In this document: positions 25,612-34,104 of the stretch, in pieces | How positions within the stretch are numbered: the stretch's first letter is position 1 | Layout: each line of letters begins with the position of its first letter | Notes under the pieces: generated by a model | Seen by the model: only the letters and a program-made list of their open reading frames with translations | Told to the model about the DNA's origin: nothing | Database searches by the model: none | Translations under genes and position numbers: made by a program | Origin: Paenibacillus hunanensis | Lineage (GTDB): Bacteria > Bacillota > Bacilli > Paenibacillales > Paenibacillaceae | Assembly: GCF_014645615.1 (NCBI RefSeq) | Contig: NZ_BMMB01000009.1 | Location: forward strand, 87,801-151,800 | Reading direction: 5' to 3' | Length of the DNA stretch: 64,000 nucleotides

Positions 25612-27297
25612 TTAAACTGCAAATTCACTGCTTGCTTCAGCATCGGAAGGAACAACAGCATCATGTAATTGTGCTTCCAGCTCATCCGTATAATGACGTT
25701 TTTGCTCTGGTGTCCAATCCAGACGTTTAGCCATATACTCGATCACCGGCTGCTTCCATTGCTGTACCCATGCGATATTGAAGAACAGCGCACCGGTACG
25801 ACGAATGAAGAAGTCGACTGGCTTCACGGTCATTTCCTCTGTCATGGCATAAGCGATACGCACACGCACATCGACAGGTAGATTCAGCTCAGCAGCGAAC
25901 TCATCTTTCTGATTCACCAGTGCGAACAGCTTGCTCACATTGGAGCCATAGAAGCTTGCCAGATACTCCCCTTGCTCACGTGTCAGTCCAACATTGGCAC
26001 CTGCATCGGCATGCTGACGAATGAACGCAGGCAGACCTTTCGAGCCACCGACATTACCGCCGGAGATTGCCATATGCTTTGTTTGGCAAGGCTTGAACGT
26101 TTTGCCAGTTTCCTTGCTCAGCAGTGTACTTGCTAGATCCACAACCATCTCTGCCATTTTACGATAACCGGTCAGCTTACCACCAGCGATCGTGATCAGA
26201 CCGCTATCGGACTGCCAGATTTCATCCTTACGGGAAATTTCAGACGGCGATTTGCCATCCTCGTGAATGAGTGGACGTACACCCGCCCAACTGGATTCCA
26301 CATCATCTACAGTAACATGCACGGTTGGGAACATATAGTTAATCGCATCGATCACATATTGACGATCCTCGGTCGTCATACGTGGATGAATCGGATCCGC
26401 TTTGTAGACCGTATCGGTTGTTCCGACATAGGTTTTTCCATCGCGTGGAATAGCGAATACCATCCGGCCATCCGGTGTATCAAAGTAAACCGCTTGCTCC
26501 AATGGGAAGCGCGCATGATCGATAACAAGGTGAATCCCTTTGGTCATTTGCAGCGTTTTACCTTTTTTGGAATTATCGATCTTACGCAGTGTATCTACCC
26601 ATGGGCCTGCTGCGTTAATAACCTTGTGAGCCATAATCTGATATTCCTTGCCGCTGATCGTGTCTTTTACCTTCACACCCTTGAGTGTACCATTCTCATA
26701 AACGAAATCGACCGCTTTGGCATAGTTTACAGCATGAGCACCGCGCTCTACCGCTTCCTTGATCACCTCGATCGTCAGACGTGCATCATCGGTACGGTAT
26801 TCTACATAGTAACCGCCGCCCTTCAAGCCATCCTGCTTGATCAGTGGTTCCTTTTGCAACGTTTCCTGAGAACTGAGCATTTTACGGCGTTCACTGCTTT
26901 TTACACCTGCGAGGAAGTCATATACACGCAGACCGATCGATGTGCTGAAGCTACCAAATGTACCGCCCTGGTGGAACGGCAACAGCATCCATTCTGGTGT
27001 AGTAACGTGTGGGCCATTTTCGTATACGATCGCACGCTCTTTCCCTACCTCTGCCACCATCTTCACTTCAAATTGCTTCAAATAACGCAGACCGCCGTGT
27101 ACGAGCTTGGTCGAACGACTCGATGTACCTGCGGCAAAGTCCTGCATCTCGATCAGACCTACACTCATACCGCGTGTGACCGCATCCAATGCGATACCTG
27201 AACCTGTAATCCCACCGCCAATGACCAGAACATCCAGCGTTTGACTACTCATCTTTTGCAATTCTTCTGTTCTTTTGTGTGCCGAAAAGATCGTCAT
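25612..27297 (-). CDS. glpD: Aerobic glycerol-3-phosphate dehydrogenase
   Basis: Membrane-associated FAD enzyme that oxidises glycerol-3-phosphate to dihydroxyacetone phosphate and passes electrons to the quinone pool. It has 561 residues. The FAD-binding Rossmann motif is VIGGGITGSGIALDA (about 25-39), the family stretch GTSSRSTKLVHGGLRYL follows, and a C-terminal helical domain carries MTEEMTVKPVDFFIRRTG. Its start has an AGGAGG box. The leader upstream contains a terminator that GlpP probably overrides. With glpF and glpK it completes glycerol use. Confidence 0.96.
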   Translation of the reverse strand: MTIFSAHKRTEELQKMSSQTLDVLVIGGGITGSGIALDAVTRGMSVGLIEMQDFAAGTSSRSTKLVHGGLRYLKQFEVKMVAEVGKERAIVYENGPHVTTPEWMLLPFHQGGTFGSFSTSIGLRVYDFLAGVKSSERRKMLSSQETLQKEPLIKQDGLKGGGYYVEYRTDDARLTIEVIKEAVERGAHAVNYAKAVDFVYENGTLKGVKVKDTISGKEYQIMAHKVINAAGPWVDTLRKIDNSKKGKTLQMTKGIHLVIDHARFPLEQAVYFDTPDGRMVFAIPRDGKTYVGTTDTVYKADPIHPRMTTEDRQYVIDAINYMFPTVHVTVDDVESSWAGVRPLIHEDGKSPSEISRKDEIWQSDSGLITIAGGKLTGYRKMAEMVVDLASTLLSKETGKTFKPCQTKHMAISGGNVGGSKGLPAFIRQHADAGANVGLTREQGEYLASFYGSNVSKLFALVNQKDEFAAELNLPVDVRVRIAYAMTEEMTVKPVDFFIRRTGALFFNIAWVQQWKQPVIEYMAKRLDWTPEQKRHYTDELEAQLHDAVVPSDAEASSEFAV

Positions 27298-27386
27298 TTG
27301 TATTGCCTCCTATATATTAATGAGATGGGGAATGGTGCAGCCGTACATCACACCATTTCATTTGAATATTTTTCCAGATGAAACCG

Positions 27387-27447
27387 TAAAAAAGAGACCA
27401 CGAACAGTACACTGAATCGGCAAAAGCCGTGTGTATGCGTGGTCTCT
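27387..27447 (-). promoter_or_regulatory. Terminator in the glpD leader, target of GlpP antitermination
   Basis: AGAGACCACG (27393-27402) pairs with CGTGGTCTCT (27438-27447), followed on the minus strand by a T-run. It lies between the glpD promoter and the start codon, so it must stop most transcripts early. In Bacillus subtilis GlpP bound to glycerol-3-phosphate overrides just such a leader terminator. The 5' arm GAGAGACCACGCA resembles that of the glpF leader. Confidence 0.8.
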
Positions 27448-27484
27448 CAAAGTCTCATGACGAATTTATTAACTTGTTAACGTT

Positions 27485-27513
27485 ATTATAGCATATTCAT
27501 GTGAGGGTAGCAA
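27485..27513 (-). promoter_or_regulatory. Sigma-A promoter of glpD
   Basis: On the minus strand TTGCTA (27508-27513) and TATAAT (27485-27490) are exactly 17 bases apart. It lies about 190 bases before the start codon, leaving room for the terminator-containing leader. Confidence 0.75.
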
Positions 27514-27724
27514 AGAAATCGTTCAAATTTTATAAAGATTTTGAATCGACTGATCGTTACGCTCATCTGTTGAATGATTGCTCACGTAAACGAATGACGC
27601 TTGAGTAGCGGAAGATTGTAGGATTTTAGTTTTAGTTTAGGACTTATATGAGCTGCTCTATGCTTGTTAGATCATCTGAGGTTGTCAGATAAGAATGAGA
27701 TATTCTATGCTTGCGTTCATTCAC

Positions 27725-28723
27725 TTATGAAGCTGAACCCGTCAAGCTTTTCACGATAAAATCAAGCTGTGCATCCATTGAGATCGGATCGTTGAAGTAA
27801 TACGCGACCGGATCGATATTGAACACATGCTTTTCTTTAACCGCAGGCAGGTTTTTCCACAAACTGCTATTGTAGAGTGCCAGCCCGCTCGTATCGCCAT
27901 CGCCACCCCATGGAGCGGTGAAGATATAATCACCTGCAAAGTCCGGTACATTTTCCAGTGAGATATCGACATAACCCGGGCCATTATCGATCGCTTCTTT
28001 TTGCGTGGTTGGTGTGCCTTTTAGACCTAGCTCCTGGTAAATGATCTCGCCGCCACGTCCGTAGCTATCCCCCATAATGTAGACGCCTTTGGCATAGGGC
28101 TGAATGATCGAGATCGTTTTGTCGCCTACTGCTGCCTGTACCTTTGGCTTGGCTTCAGCGATTTTGCTTTCCCATGCGGACGCAAGCTCTTTCGCTTTGT
28201 CTTCTGTGCCTGTCATTTTACCGAATTCCTGTAGCTGCTCTTTGTAGTTGTATTGACCGTATTTGATCGCTACAGTTGGAGCGACCTTTTCATAGTTAGC
28301 AAGATTCGCATCGCCATCCCATACGACGATCAGGTCTGGATTCAGTGCTAACACTTCCTCTACCTTTGGCGTCTCTCCTAGATTCGTAACGCCATCGGTT
28401 GTACCCTTTAGCATACTGCTAGCGAATACATGATCGACTGTCGCGATTGGCTTCAAGCCCAGTGCCACAAAATAACCATAATAGCTATCTGCCAGCACCA
28501 CGATGCGTTTTGGATGATTCGGTACTTCGACTTCGCCGTTCGCTGCTTTATATTTGATCGTGGTCGGCTGTGCTTCTGTCGACGTTGCCGCTTCATTGCC
28601 ACCTGCTGGCGCGGTCGAAGCATTGCCTGATTGTGAACCTGTCTGTGCCTGTCCACATGCTGCCAGTACAACGACCAGTAGCATGGTCATCAGAATCATG
28701 CTGTAATTGCGAAAAGTATGCAT
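27725..28723 (-). CDS. Iron-siderophore ABC transporter substrate-binding lipoprotein
   Basis: Binding protein of 332 residues. The signal peptide MHTFRNYSMILMTMLLVVVL ends in the lipobox LAAC, and a Gly/Ser/Thr-rich linker follows. The rest is a cluster-A-III fold typical of ferric-siderophore receptors (FeuA/FhuD/YclQ class): HPKRIVVLADSYYGYFVALG, NPDLIVVWDGD and YGRGGEIIYQELGLKG. It would bind a ferric siderophore on the cell surface. A Fur box lies 37 bases upstream. No permease or ATPase gene is beside it, so the membrane components must be elsewhere. The start at 28723 is preferred over an open upstream extension that would span the Fur box. Confidence 0.88.
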   Translation of the reverse strand: MHTFRNYSMILMTMLLVVVLAACGQAQTGSQSGNASTAPAGGNEAATSTEAQPTTIKYKAANGEVEVPNHPKRIVVLADSYYGYFVALGLKPIATVDHVFASSMLKGTTDGVTNLGETPKVEEVLALNPDLIVVWDGDANLANYEKVAPTVAIKYGQYNYKEQLQEFGKMTGTEDKAKELASAWESKIAEAKPKVQAAVGDKTISIIQPYAKGVYIMGDSYGRGGEIIYQELGLKGTPTTQKEAIDNGPGYVDISLENVPDFAGDYIFTAPWGGDGDTSGLALYNSSLWKNLPAVKEKHVFNIDPVAYYFNDPISMDAQLDFIVKSLTGSAS

Positions 28724-28759
28724 ATCGTAAAAACCGCCTTTTCCTCTAATTGTTTGATT

Positions 28760-28778
28760 GATAAAGATTATCATTTTC
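28760..28778. promoter_or_regulatory. Fur box upstream of the siderophore-binding protein
   Basis: GATAAAGATTATCATTTTC agrees with the 19-base Fur consensus GATAATGATAATCATTATC at 16 of 19 positions by eye. It lies 37-55 bases before the start codon, where iron-loaded Fur would repress transcription. Confidence 0.8.
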
Positions 28779-28983
28779 AATAGGGATTATCGTAGCATAT
28801 TATGCTCTGTATTTCACTATGTAATTTCAGGAAAATATCCGATTACATCGCATAGCTAGGGGATTGTCGGTAAGGTGTCACTAAAGTATGGCTAGGATGA
28901 GGGAGAACGGGTAATCGATTAACTCGTACTTCTATGTTCTATACCTCGTTCACAAGGGGCTACTCTTCTGAATCGATAAATGA

Positions 28984-29090
28984 AAAGCCTGCATGTCTGT
29001 AGGGCAGACCGCCAAATGTTCATTAGTTAACCCGAGGGATATTCTAATGGACATTTAGAGCGGTATACTCCATATTAGCATGCAGGCTTT
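28984..29090. terminator. 107-base two-tier hairpin downstream of glpK
   Basis: Outer stem AAAGCCTGCATG (28984-28995) pairs perfectly with 29079-29090. Inside, 29008-29026 (ACCGCCAAATGTTCATTAG) pairs with 29044-29064 with few mismatches, leaving a 17-base loop. T-runs leave on both strands (five T plus, four T minus). It probably ends the glpFK transcript, but it is far larger than the other terminators here; a small structured RNA or a palindromic repeat are alternatives. Neither flank of the gap 28779-29244 shows a gene. Confidence 0.6.
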
Positions 29091-29244
29091 TTAAGTGTTC
29101 GCTTCTTATCTTGCTATGAACTTAATGATTGTAATGATTTTTATTATTCTAATCCTCTTTCATCGTGTATCCATTATTCATCTTTCATCACGGTGTGATG
29201 GAATCGCATTTCACTGCTAACTTCGCGTACAGCGAATTTATTAT

Positions 29245-30738
29245 TTATTTGAATGCCATCGTCGCATGAACTGCCTTTTGCCAGCCAGCATATAGCTCTT
29301 CGCGTTTCTCTTCTGGCATCGATGGCGCAAAGGTATCCACCAGATCGCTATGTGCCGAAGCGATCTCATCCAGACTGTTCCAGTAGCCTACAGCCAGACC
29401 TGCCAAATAGGCTGCACCCAGTGCAGTCGTTTCATTAACTGCTGGACGCTCGACCGGAACGCCGAGGATATCGCTCTGGAACTGCATCAGGAAGCCGTTT
29501 TTCACCGCGCCGCCGTCTACTTTGAGTGCTTCAACCGTTACGCCGCTATCGCTTTCCATTGCCGTCAGTACATCCTTCGTCTGATACGCCAGGGATTCCA
29601 GTGTCGCGCGGATAAAGTGCTCCTTGCTTGTACCGCGTGTCAGACCGAAGGCTGCACCGCGCACATCGCTATCCCAGTATGGACTACCCAGACCAACAAA
29701 GGCAGGTACGATATATACTCCCTCGGTAGATTCCACGCGAGTCGCATAGTTCTCACTCTCTGCTGCATCACGGAACATACGCAGACCGTCGCGCAGCCAT
29801 TGAATTGCCGAACCGGCTACGAAAATACTACCTTCCAGCGCATAGCTAATCTTATCACCTACACCGCAGGCGATCGTTGTGATCAGACCATGCTCGGAGC
29901 GGATTGGTTCCTCGCCTGTGTTCATCAGCATGAAGCAGCCTGTACCGTATGTGTTTTTAACCGAGCCCTTTTCATAACAAGCCTGACCGAACAGGGCTGC
30001 CTGCTGGTCACCTGCTGCACCAGCAATCGGTACATTTTGACCAAAGAAATGATAATCCACTGTATGTGCGTACACTTCGGACGATGGACGAACCTCTGGC
30101 AGCAGAGAAGCCGGAATACCCAGAATCTCCAGCAGCTCTTCATCCCATTTCAGATCGAAGATGTTGTACATGAGTGTACGAGAAGCGTTGGAATAGTCGG
30201 TCACATGCGCTTTACCACCGGACAGCTTCCAGATCAGCCAGGTATCGATCGTACCGAACATCAGCTCACCGCGTTCTGCACGCTCGCGCACACCGTCTAC
30301 ATTGTCGAGAATCCATTTTACTTTGGTACCGGAGAAGTAAGGGTCAATCAGCAGACCTGTTTTCTCACGGAATTTGGCTTCCAGACCTTGAGCCTTCAGC
30401 TCGTCACAGATGCTGGCGCTCTGACGGGACTGCCAGACGAGTACATTGTATACTGGATCGCCTGTTTTACGATCCCAGATTACTGTCGTTTCGCGCTGGT
30501 TCGTAATCCCGATACCGGCAATTTGCGATGGCTTGATATGAGATTCGGACAGACAGGAAGCGATAACCGCCAGAATGGAGCTCCAAATCTCGTCTGCATT
30601 TTGCTCAACATGACCTGGCTTAGGGAAATATTGCGGAAATTCACGCTGTGCCATATAGACGATCTCGCCTTTTTTGTTAAACAGAATCGCACGGGAGCTT
30701 GTTGTACCTTGATCAAGTGCCATAATATATTGTTCCAT
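29245..30738 (-). CDS. glpK: Glycerol kinase
   Basis: Phosphorylates glycerol with ATP to sn-glycerol-3-phosphate, the inducer of GlpP. It has 497 residues with both FGGY domains: start MEQYIMALDQGTTSSRAILF, substrate region NQRETTVIWDRKTG and C-terminal KVDGGAVKNGFLMQFQSDI. The loop near residue 230 reads DYHFFGQNVPIAGAAGDQQAA; the His in this position is the one HPr phosphorylates to activate the kinase in other Gram-positive bacteria. The start at 30738 follows GAGGAGG. It is the second gene of the glpFK operon, about 200 bases after glpF. Confidence 0.96.
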   Translation of the reverse strand: MEQYIMALDQGTTSSRAILFNKKGEIVYMAQREFPQYFPKPGHVEQNADEIWSSILAVIASCLSESHIKPSQIAGIGITNQRETTVIWDRKTGDPVYNVLVWQSRQSASICDELKAQGLEAKFREKTGLLIDPYFSGTKVKWILDNVDGVRERAERGELMFGTIDTWLIWKLSGGKAHVTDYSNASRTLMYNIFDLKWDEELLEILGIPASLLPEVRPSSEVYAHTVDYHFFGQNVPIAGAAGDQQAALFGQACYEKGSVKNTYGTGCFMLMNTGEEPIRSEHGLITTIACGVGDKISYALEGSIFVAGSAIQWLRDGLRMFRDAAESENYATRVESTEGVYIVPAFVGLGSPYWDSDVRGAAFGLTRGTSKEHFIRATLESLAYQTKDVLTAMESDSGVTVEALKVDGGAVKNGFLMQFQSDILGVPVERPAVNETTALGAAYLAGLAVGYWNSLDEIASAHSDLVDTFAPSMPEEKREELYAGWQKAVHATMAFK

Positions 30739-30934
30739 GAAATAGTTCCTCCTCGAATAGGTTACTGTTCTGCTTGATGATCGATCTGGTTGATCGGTGT
30801 ATAGAAGGCAATGAGCTACCGGCAAACCGGACGCTTCAATTTGCAATACCGCAATTTGGAGTATAGGGGCTAGAGCAGGGCAGACTGTATCGTCTGCCCA
30901 TTAAGTATATGTCAGCATCATGTGTAGAGAGGGA

Positions 30935-31756
30935 TCAAGCCGCAGCTTGCTTGGAATTGGTGCGCTGAATTTTGCGACCATTCAGATAAGCGAGCAGCAG
31001 GCAGATAATCGTCACACCGATAATGACCCACAGCATCGGTGTAGATTGACCCAGAAATACATTTTTGTAAAAGAGCCCACCGAGCGAGCCACCAAGCAAT
31101 GGACCGACAACAGGCACCCATGCATATTTCCAGTTGGATGGGCCTTTGCCCGGGATTGGCAACAGGAAGTGCATGAGACGCGGACCGAAGTCACGTGCAG
31201 GGTTGATCGCATAACCGGTTGTACCACCGAGCGACAAGCCGATACTCACGACGAGCAGACCGACGATCAATGGATGCAGACCCTGTGTGAACTGATTGGC
31301 TCCCATCGACAACAATACCATGACGAAAATAAATGTACCAATAATCTCACTCAGCATATTACCGACCGGATGCTGAATGGCAGGCGAAGTGGAGAATACT
31401 CCCAGCTTGGTCGCAGGGTCGGGGGTAGCGCCCCAGTGTGGCAGGTATTGCAGATAGACGAGCAATGCACCCGCCATCGCACCAATAATCTGTGCCAGAA
31501 TGTACGAAGGTACCTGACTCCATGGGAAATCACCATTAAACGCTAGCGCCAGTGTGACTGCCGGGTTCAGGTGCGCTCCACTAAAGCTACCGACTGCGTA
31601 TACTGCCATCGCTACGGCGAGGCCCCAGCCTGCACCGATAACCATCCAGCCTGAGCTTTCTGCAAATGTCTTACGTAGCGAGACGCCTGCACAAACACCG
31701 CCGCCCAGTGCAATCAAAATCATCGTTCCTACAAGTTCAGCCAAAAACGGTGACAT
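30935..31756 (-). CDS. glpF: Glycerol uptake facilitator (aquaglyceroporin)
   Basis: Membrane channel of about 273 residues of the MIP family that lets glycerol diffuse in. It has six membrane segments and two half-helices with NPA motifs: GAHLNPAVTLALAF (about 60) and YAINPARDFGPRLM (about 193). The Asp after the second NPA-Arg marks the glycerol-conducting subgroup. Two adjacent ATG codons (31759 and 31756) follow GGAGG; the second has the better spacing of seven bases. It is the first gene of glpFK. Confidence 0.95.
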   Translation of the reverse strand: MSPFLAELVGTMILIALGGGVCAGVSLRKTFAESSGWMVIGAGWGLAVAMAVYAVGSFSGAHLNPAVTLALAFNGDFPWSQVPSYILAQIIGAMAGALLVYLQYLPHWGATPDPATKLGVFSTSPAIQHPVGNMLSEIIGTFIFVMVLLSMGANQFTQGLHPLIVGLLVVSIGLSLGGTTGYAINPARDFGPRLMHFLLPIPGKGPSNWKYAWVPVVGPLLGGSLGGLFYKNVFLGQSTPMLWVIIGVTIICLLLAYLNGRKIQRTNSKQAAA

Positions 31757-31879
31757 CATATTACCTCCATTCAAGTTGGGAAAATAGATGATTCAACCTT
31801 TTTACTGGTGACTAGACAAGATGTAACGAACGTGTACTGCAACAAACCATGAACTGGTTGATACAGCTACAAAGACGCA

Positions 31880-31931
31880 AAAGAGCCATCGCAAATTCTC
31901 CACTGACATTCAGTGGGCTCTGCGTGGCTCT
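31880..31931 (-). promoter_or_regulatory. Terminator in the glpFK leader, target of GlpP antitermination
   Basis: AGAGCCA (31882-31888) pairs with TGGCTCT (31925-31931), extended by GCA/TGC, with an inner perfect stem CCACTGA/TCAGTGG. The minus strand continues in TTTTGC. It lies between the promoter and the glpF start. The 5' arm GAGAGCCACGCA is close to the arm of the glpD leader, which suggests a shared GlpP recognition site. Confidence 0.78.
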
Positions 31932-31964
31932 CCGGTTCTCCGTCACATATATTAACTTGAGTTC

Positions 31965-31993
31965 ATCATATCGTAACATGTAAGCGGTGTCAA
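31965..31993 (-). promoter_or_regulatory. Sigma-A promoter of glpFK
   Basis: On the minus strand TTGACA (31988-31993, perfect) and TATGAT (31965-31970) are 17 bases apart. The transcript would start about 200 bases before glpF. Confidence 0.85.
31979..31992 (-). promoter_or_regulatory. cre box overlapping the glpFK promoter
   Basis: The minus strand reads TGACACCGCTTACA, one mismatch from TGWAANCGNTNWCA and nearly the same as the cre I recall from Bacillus subtilis glpFK. It covers the -35 element, so CcpA would compete with polymerase. Confidence 0.72.
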
Positions 31994-32115
31994 CATGATT
32001 TTTTTCATGTATCCGTCATGCAATATCACTTTAAAAACGCTATACTATTTTTTTATGTCCCATCAATGGAGCGCATATGCGTGTAACGACAAGCAGTCGA
32101 GCGCTAGTGTCGTTT

Positions 32116-32667
32116 TTATTTATAATGGGCAAACAGCTGCGGATTCGATGTGGTTACCGCAGTCGCTCCCGCCTTTAGCGCTTGCTCCACTTCCTCTACT
32201 GTACGAATGAGCCCACCTGCAAATACAGGCACCCCTGCACGCTGTACAATCTCATGAATCATATGCGGTACAACGCCCGGCAATACCTCGATATAATCTG
32301 GCTGCGTCTTTTCAAGCAGGGCATAGCTCTTTTCCAGTGCAATCGTATCCAGCATAAACATACGCTGAATCGCGATCACCCCTTTTTGCTTCGCTTTTAA
32401 AATAACATTGCCACGCGTGGAGATAATGCCATACGGCTTGATCTCCTGGCATAAATATTCGGTCGCATACTCATCATTTTTCAATCCATGCACCAGATCG
32501 GCATGCAAAAACATCTGCTTGCCCTGCCCCTGTGCTATCCGGTAAATGCTTTTCAGCTGAGCGACATGTGTATCCAGAAATACCCCGTACCGATACGAGC
32601 TATCCATCAGCTGATCAAACTGCTTCATCGTCTTGATCGCAGGCAAAATAGCCTGTCCCTCGAACAT
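32116..32667 (-). CDS. glpP: Glycerol-3-phosphate-responsive antiterminator
   Basis: RNA-binding antiterminator of 183 residues. Bound to glycerol-3-phosphate it lets polymerase pass the leader terminators of glpFK and glpD. The sequence follows Bacillus GlpP closely: ILPAIKTMKQFDQLM, LHADLVHGLKNDEYATEYLC, GIISTRGNVILKAKQ, DYIEVLPGVVP and GGLIRTVEEVEQALKAGATA with the C-terminal TTSNP. The TIM-barrel-like fold holds the ligand. The start follows GAAAGGAGG. It is transcribed separately just upstream of glpFK; no clear terminator follows. Confidence 0.95.
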   Translation of the reverse strand: MFEGQAILPAIKTMKQFDQLMDSSYRYGVFLDTHVAQLKSIYRIAQGQGKQMFLHADLVHGLKNDEYATEYLCQEIKPYGIISTRGNVILKAKQKGVIAIQRMFMLDTIALEKSYALLEKTQPDYIEVLPGVVPHMIHEIVQRAGVPVFAGGLIRTVEEVEQALKAGATAVTTSNPQLFAHYK

Positions 32668-32890
32668 AAGATGACCTCCTTTCCCTTCATTAAATACATT
32701 TTTCTATACTTTATAGATTTTGCTGTACTTGCAAATACATTTGGCTGTACCTGCATGTGTTGGTCATCTATATTCTACTCAATTCGTTTACTGCATTAAG
32801 GTACAAAAACATTTCTCCTATCATATGGTGGATGCTGGATCTAGTGGATGCTGGATGGTTATCTTAGCCTCATCGTTCTAACTGCACCAC

Positions 32891-33505
32891 TTACTCTGCT
32901 TCTGGCTCCCAATCATACTCCATCCGCTTCGCCGTAAGCTTCGCAACCTCCATCCCATGATAGCGCCCAACCATATGTAGAGACATATGAATCCCAGCAG
33001 AGATACCACCTGATGTTACAATCCAGCCCTGATCGACGAACTTCACACCGGACTGCACCTCGACATGCGGATAATCCTCCTCCAGTCGCTTGAGATCCAT
33101 CCAATGCGTTGTTGCACGCAGTCCATCCAACAGACCTGCTTCAGCGAGCAGGAGTGCGCCTGTACATACAGAAGCAATCTGTACGCCTGCTTCCGCATAG
33201 CTGCGAATCCAGTTCAGTACCTCTGGCTTATAAATCTCGATTTCCTCTGCTCCATAGCCACCTGGAATAATGAGCAAATCCAGGCGCGGCAATTGATCAA
33301 AGCTATATTGCGGCTGCACCTGCAAGCCGTTACGAGCACGAATCATTCCACCATCTGCGGATACCGTATGCACCTGGAAGCCTTTCATACCCGGTTCTGT
33401 TTCGGTAATAGAGAACACTTCAAATGGCCCGGCAAAATCCAGCACCTCTACTTCATTAAATAAAAAAATGCCGACTTGATACGGCTTGCATACAGGTCGT
33501 TCCAT
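32891..33505 (-). CDS. DJ-1/PfpI family protein
   Basis: Cytoplasmic protein of 204 residues of the GATase1-like superfamily. The nucleophile elbow is ASVCTGALLLAEAGLLDG (Cys at about residue 114), and the opening VGIFLFNEVEVLDFAGPFEVFS is typical of the isonitrile hydratase/AraC-regulator branch. The LLIIPGGYGAEE segment carries the partner Glu region. No DNA-binding domain follows, so it is an enzyme or chaperone rather than a regulator. The substrate is unknown. The start has an AGGGGGAAG box. Confidence 0.87.
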   Translation of the reverse strand: MERPVCKPYQVGIFLFNEVEVLDFAGPFEVFSITETEPGMKGFQVHTVSADGGMIRARNGLQVQPQYSFDQLPRLDLLIIPGGYGAEEIEIYKPEVLNWIRSYAEAGVQIASVCTGALLLAEAGLLDGLRATTHWMDLKRLEEDYPHVEVQSGVKFVDQGWIVTSGGISAGIHMSLHMVGRYHGMEVAKLTAKRMEYDWEPEAE

Positions 33506-33805
33506 CGTCTCTTCCCCCTTAAATGGTTACGTATGTTACGTATCTTGTATTTAACGCTACTCTCAGAATGACGAGCAGGTATCGTTTTAATAGCTTCAAT
33601 AGCTTCAATAGCTGAATATGCGTATGTAGATCATGCTGAATATTTTGATTCTTCCTATAACTATACCGCCTTATGCTGCAAACCGCTTCTGAAATTTTAA
33701 ATCGTATACGGGCTAGCCTGCTCTTTACCCTTATTGACTTATCTTCATTCTAAGATGGTTACACCCTGCATGCTAGAAAATGAGCAAAGCATGCGCTCTC
33801 ATCAC

Positions 33806-33852
33806 AAAAAATAAAGTTACAATGGAGCGAAAAATCGCCATTGTAACTTTAT
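33806..33852 (-). terminator. Orphan terminator-like hairpin without an obvious upstream gene
   Basis: A perfect 15-bp stem ATAAAGTTACAATGG (33811-33825) with 33838-33852; the minus strand continues in TTTTTTG. It lies 300 bases upstream of the DJ-1 gene, and no minus-strand gene ends here; the next one (35147) already has its own terminator. It could be a leader attenuator of the DJ-1 gene or the end of an unseen small RNA. The rest of 33506-34104 shows no gene. Confidence 0.55.
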
Positions 33853-34104
33853 CGTGCAAGACTTTATGTATATTTTACCCAATACAACCACAAAAAGAGC
33901 AGCTTTTGTGCATTATGGACAAAAAATCGGAGGATAAGCTTCCAATTTTCTGGATTTAGAACCATAGTTATGTCAGGTTTTTTAGTGTAAAATGTTTCTT
34001 ACTGTTATTTGGCACTGCACAGTAATAGAGTATGAACCATAAGCTTTCTGAGCGGTTCAAGCTCGCCATAACAACAAAAAGATAGACGAAGGGGTACGAT
34101 CATC

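Noticed and set aside
26263..27201. 312-codon plus-strand frame opposite glpD
   Set aside because: Antisense to a certain gene, no start signal, odd composition.
29350..30777. 475-codon plus-strand frame opposite glpK
   Set aside because: Antisense to glpK; arises from its codon bias, with no ribosome binding site.
32085..32115. Terminator of glpP at ACGACA/TGTCGT
   Set aside because: The T-run lies on the plus strand, so it would not stop glpP transcription.
33880..34104. Riboswitch (preQ1-like) before the BASS symporter
   Set aside because: A small GAGC/GCTC stem with an A-rich tail is seen, but it lacks the conserved bases of preQ1 or other known classes.
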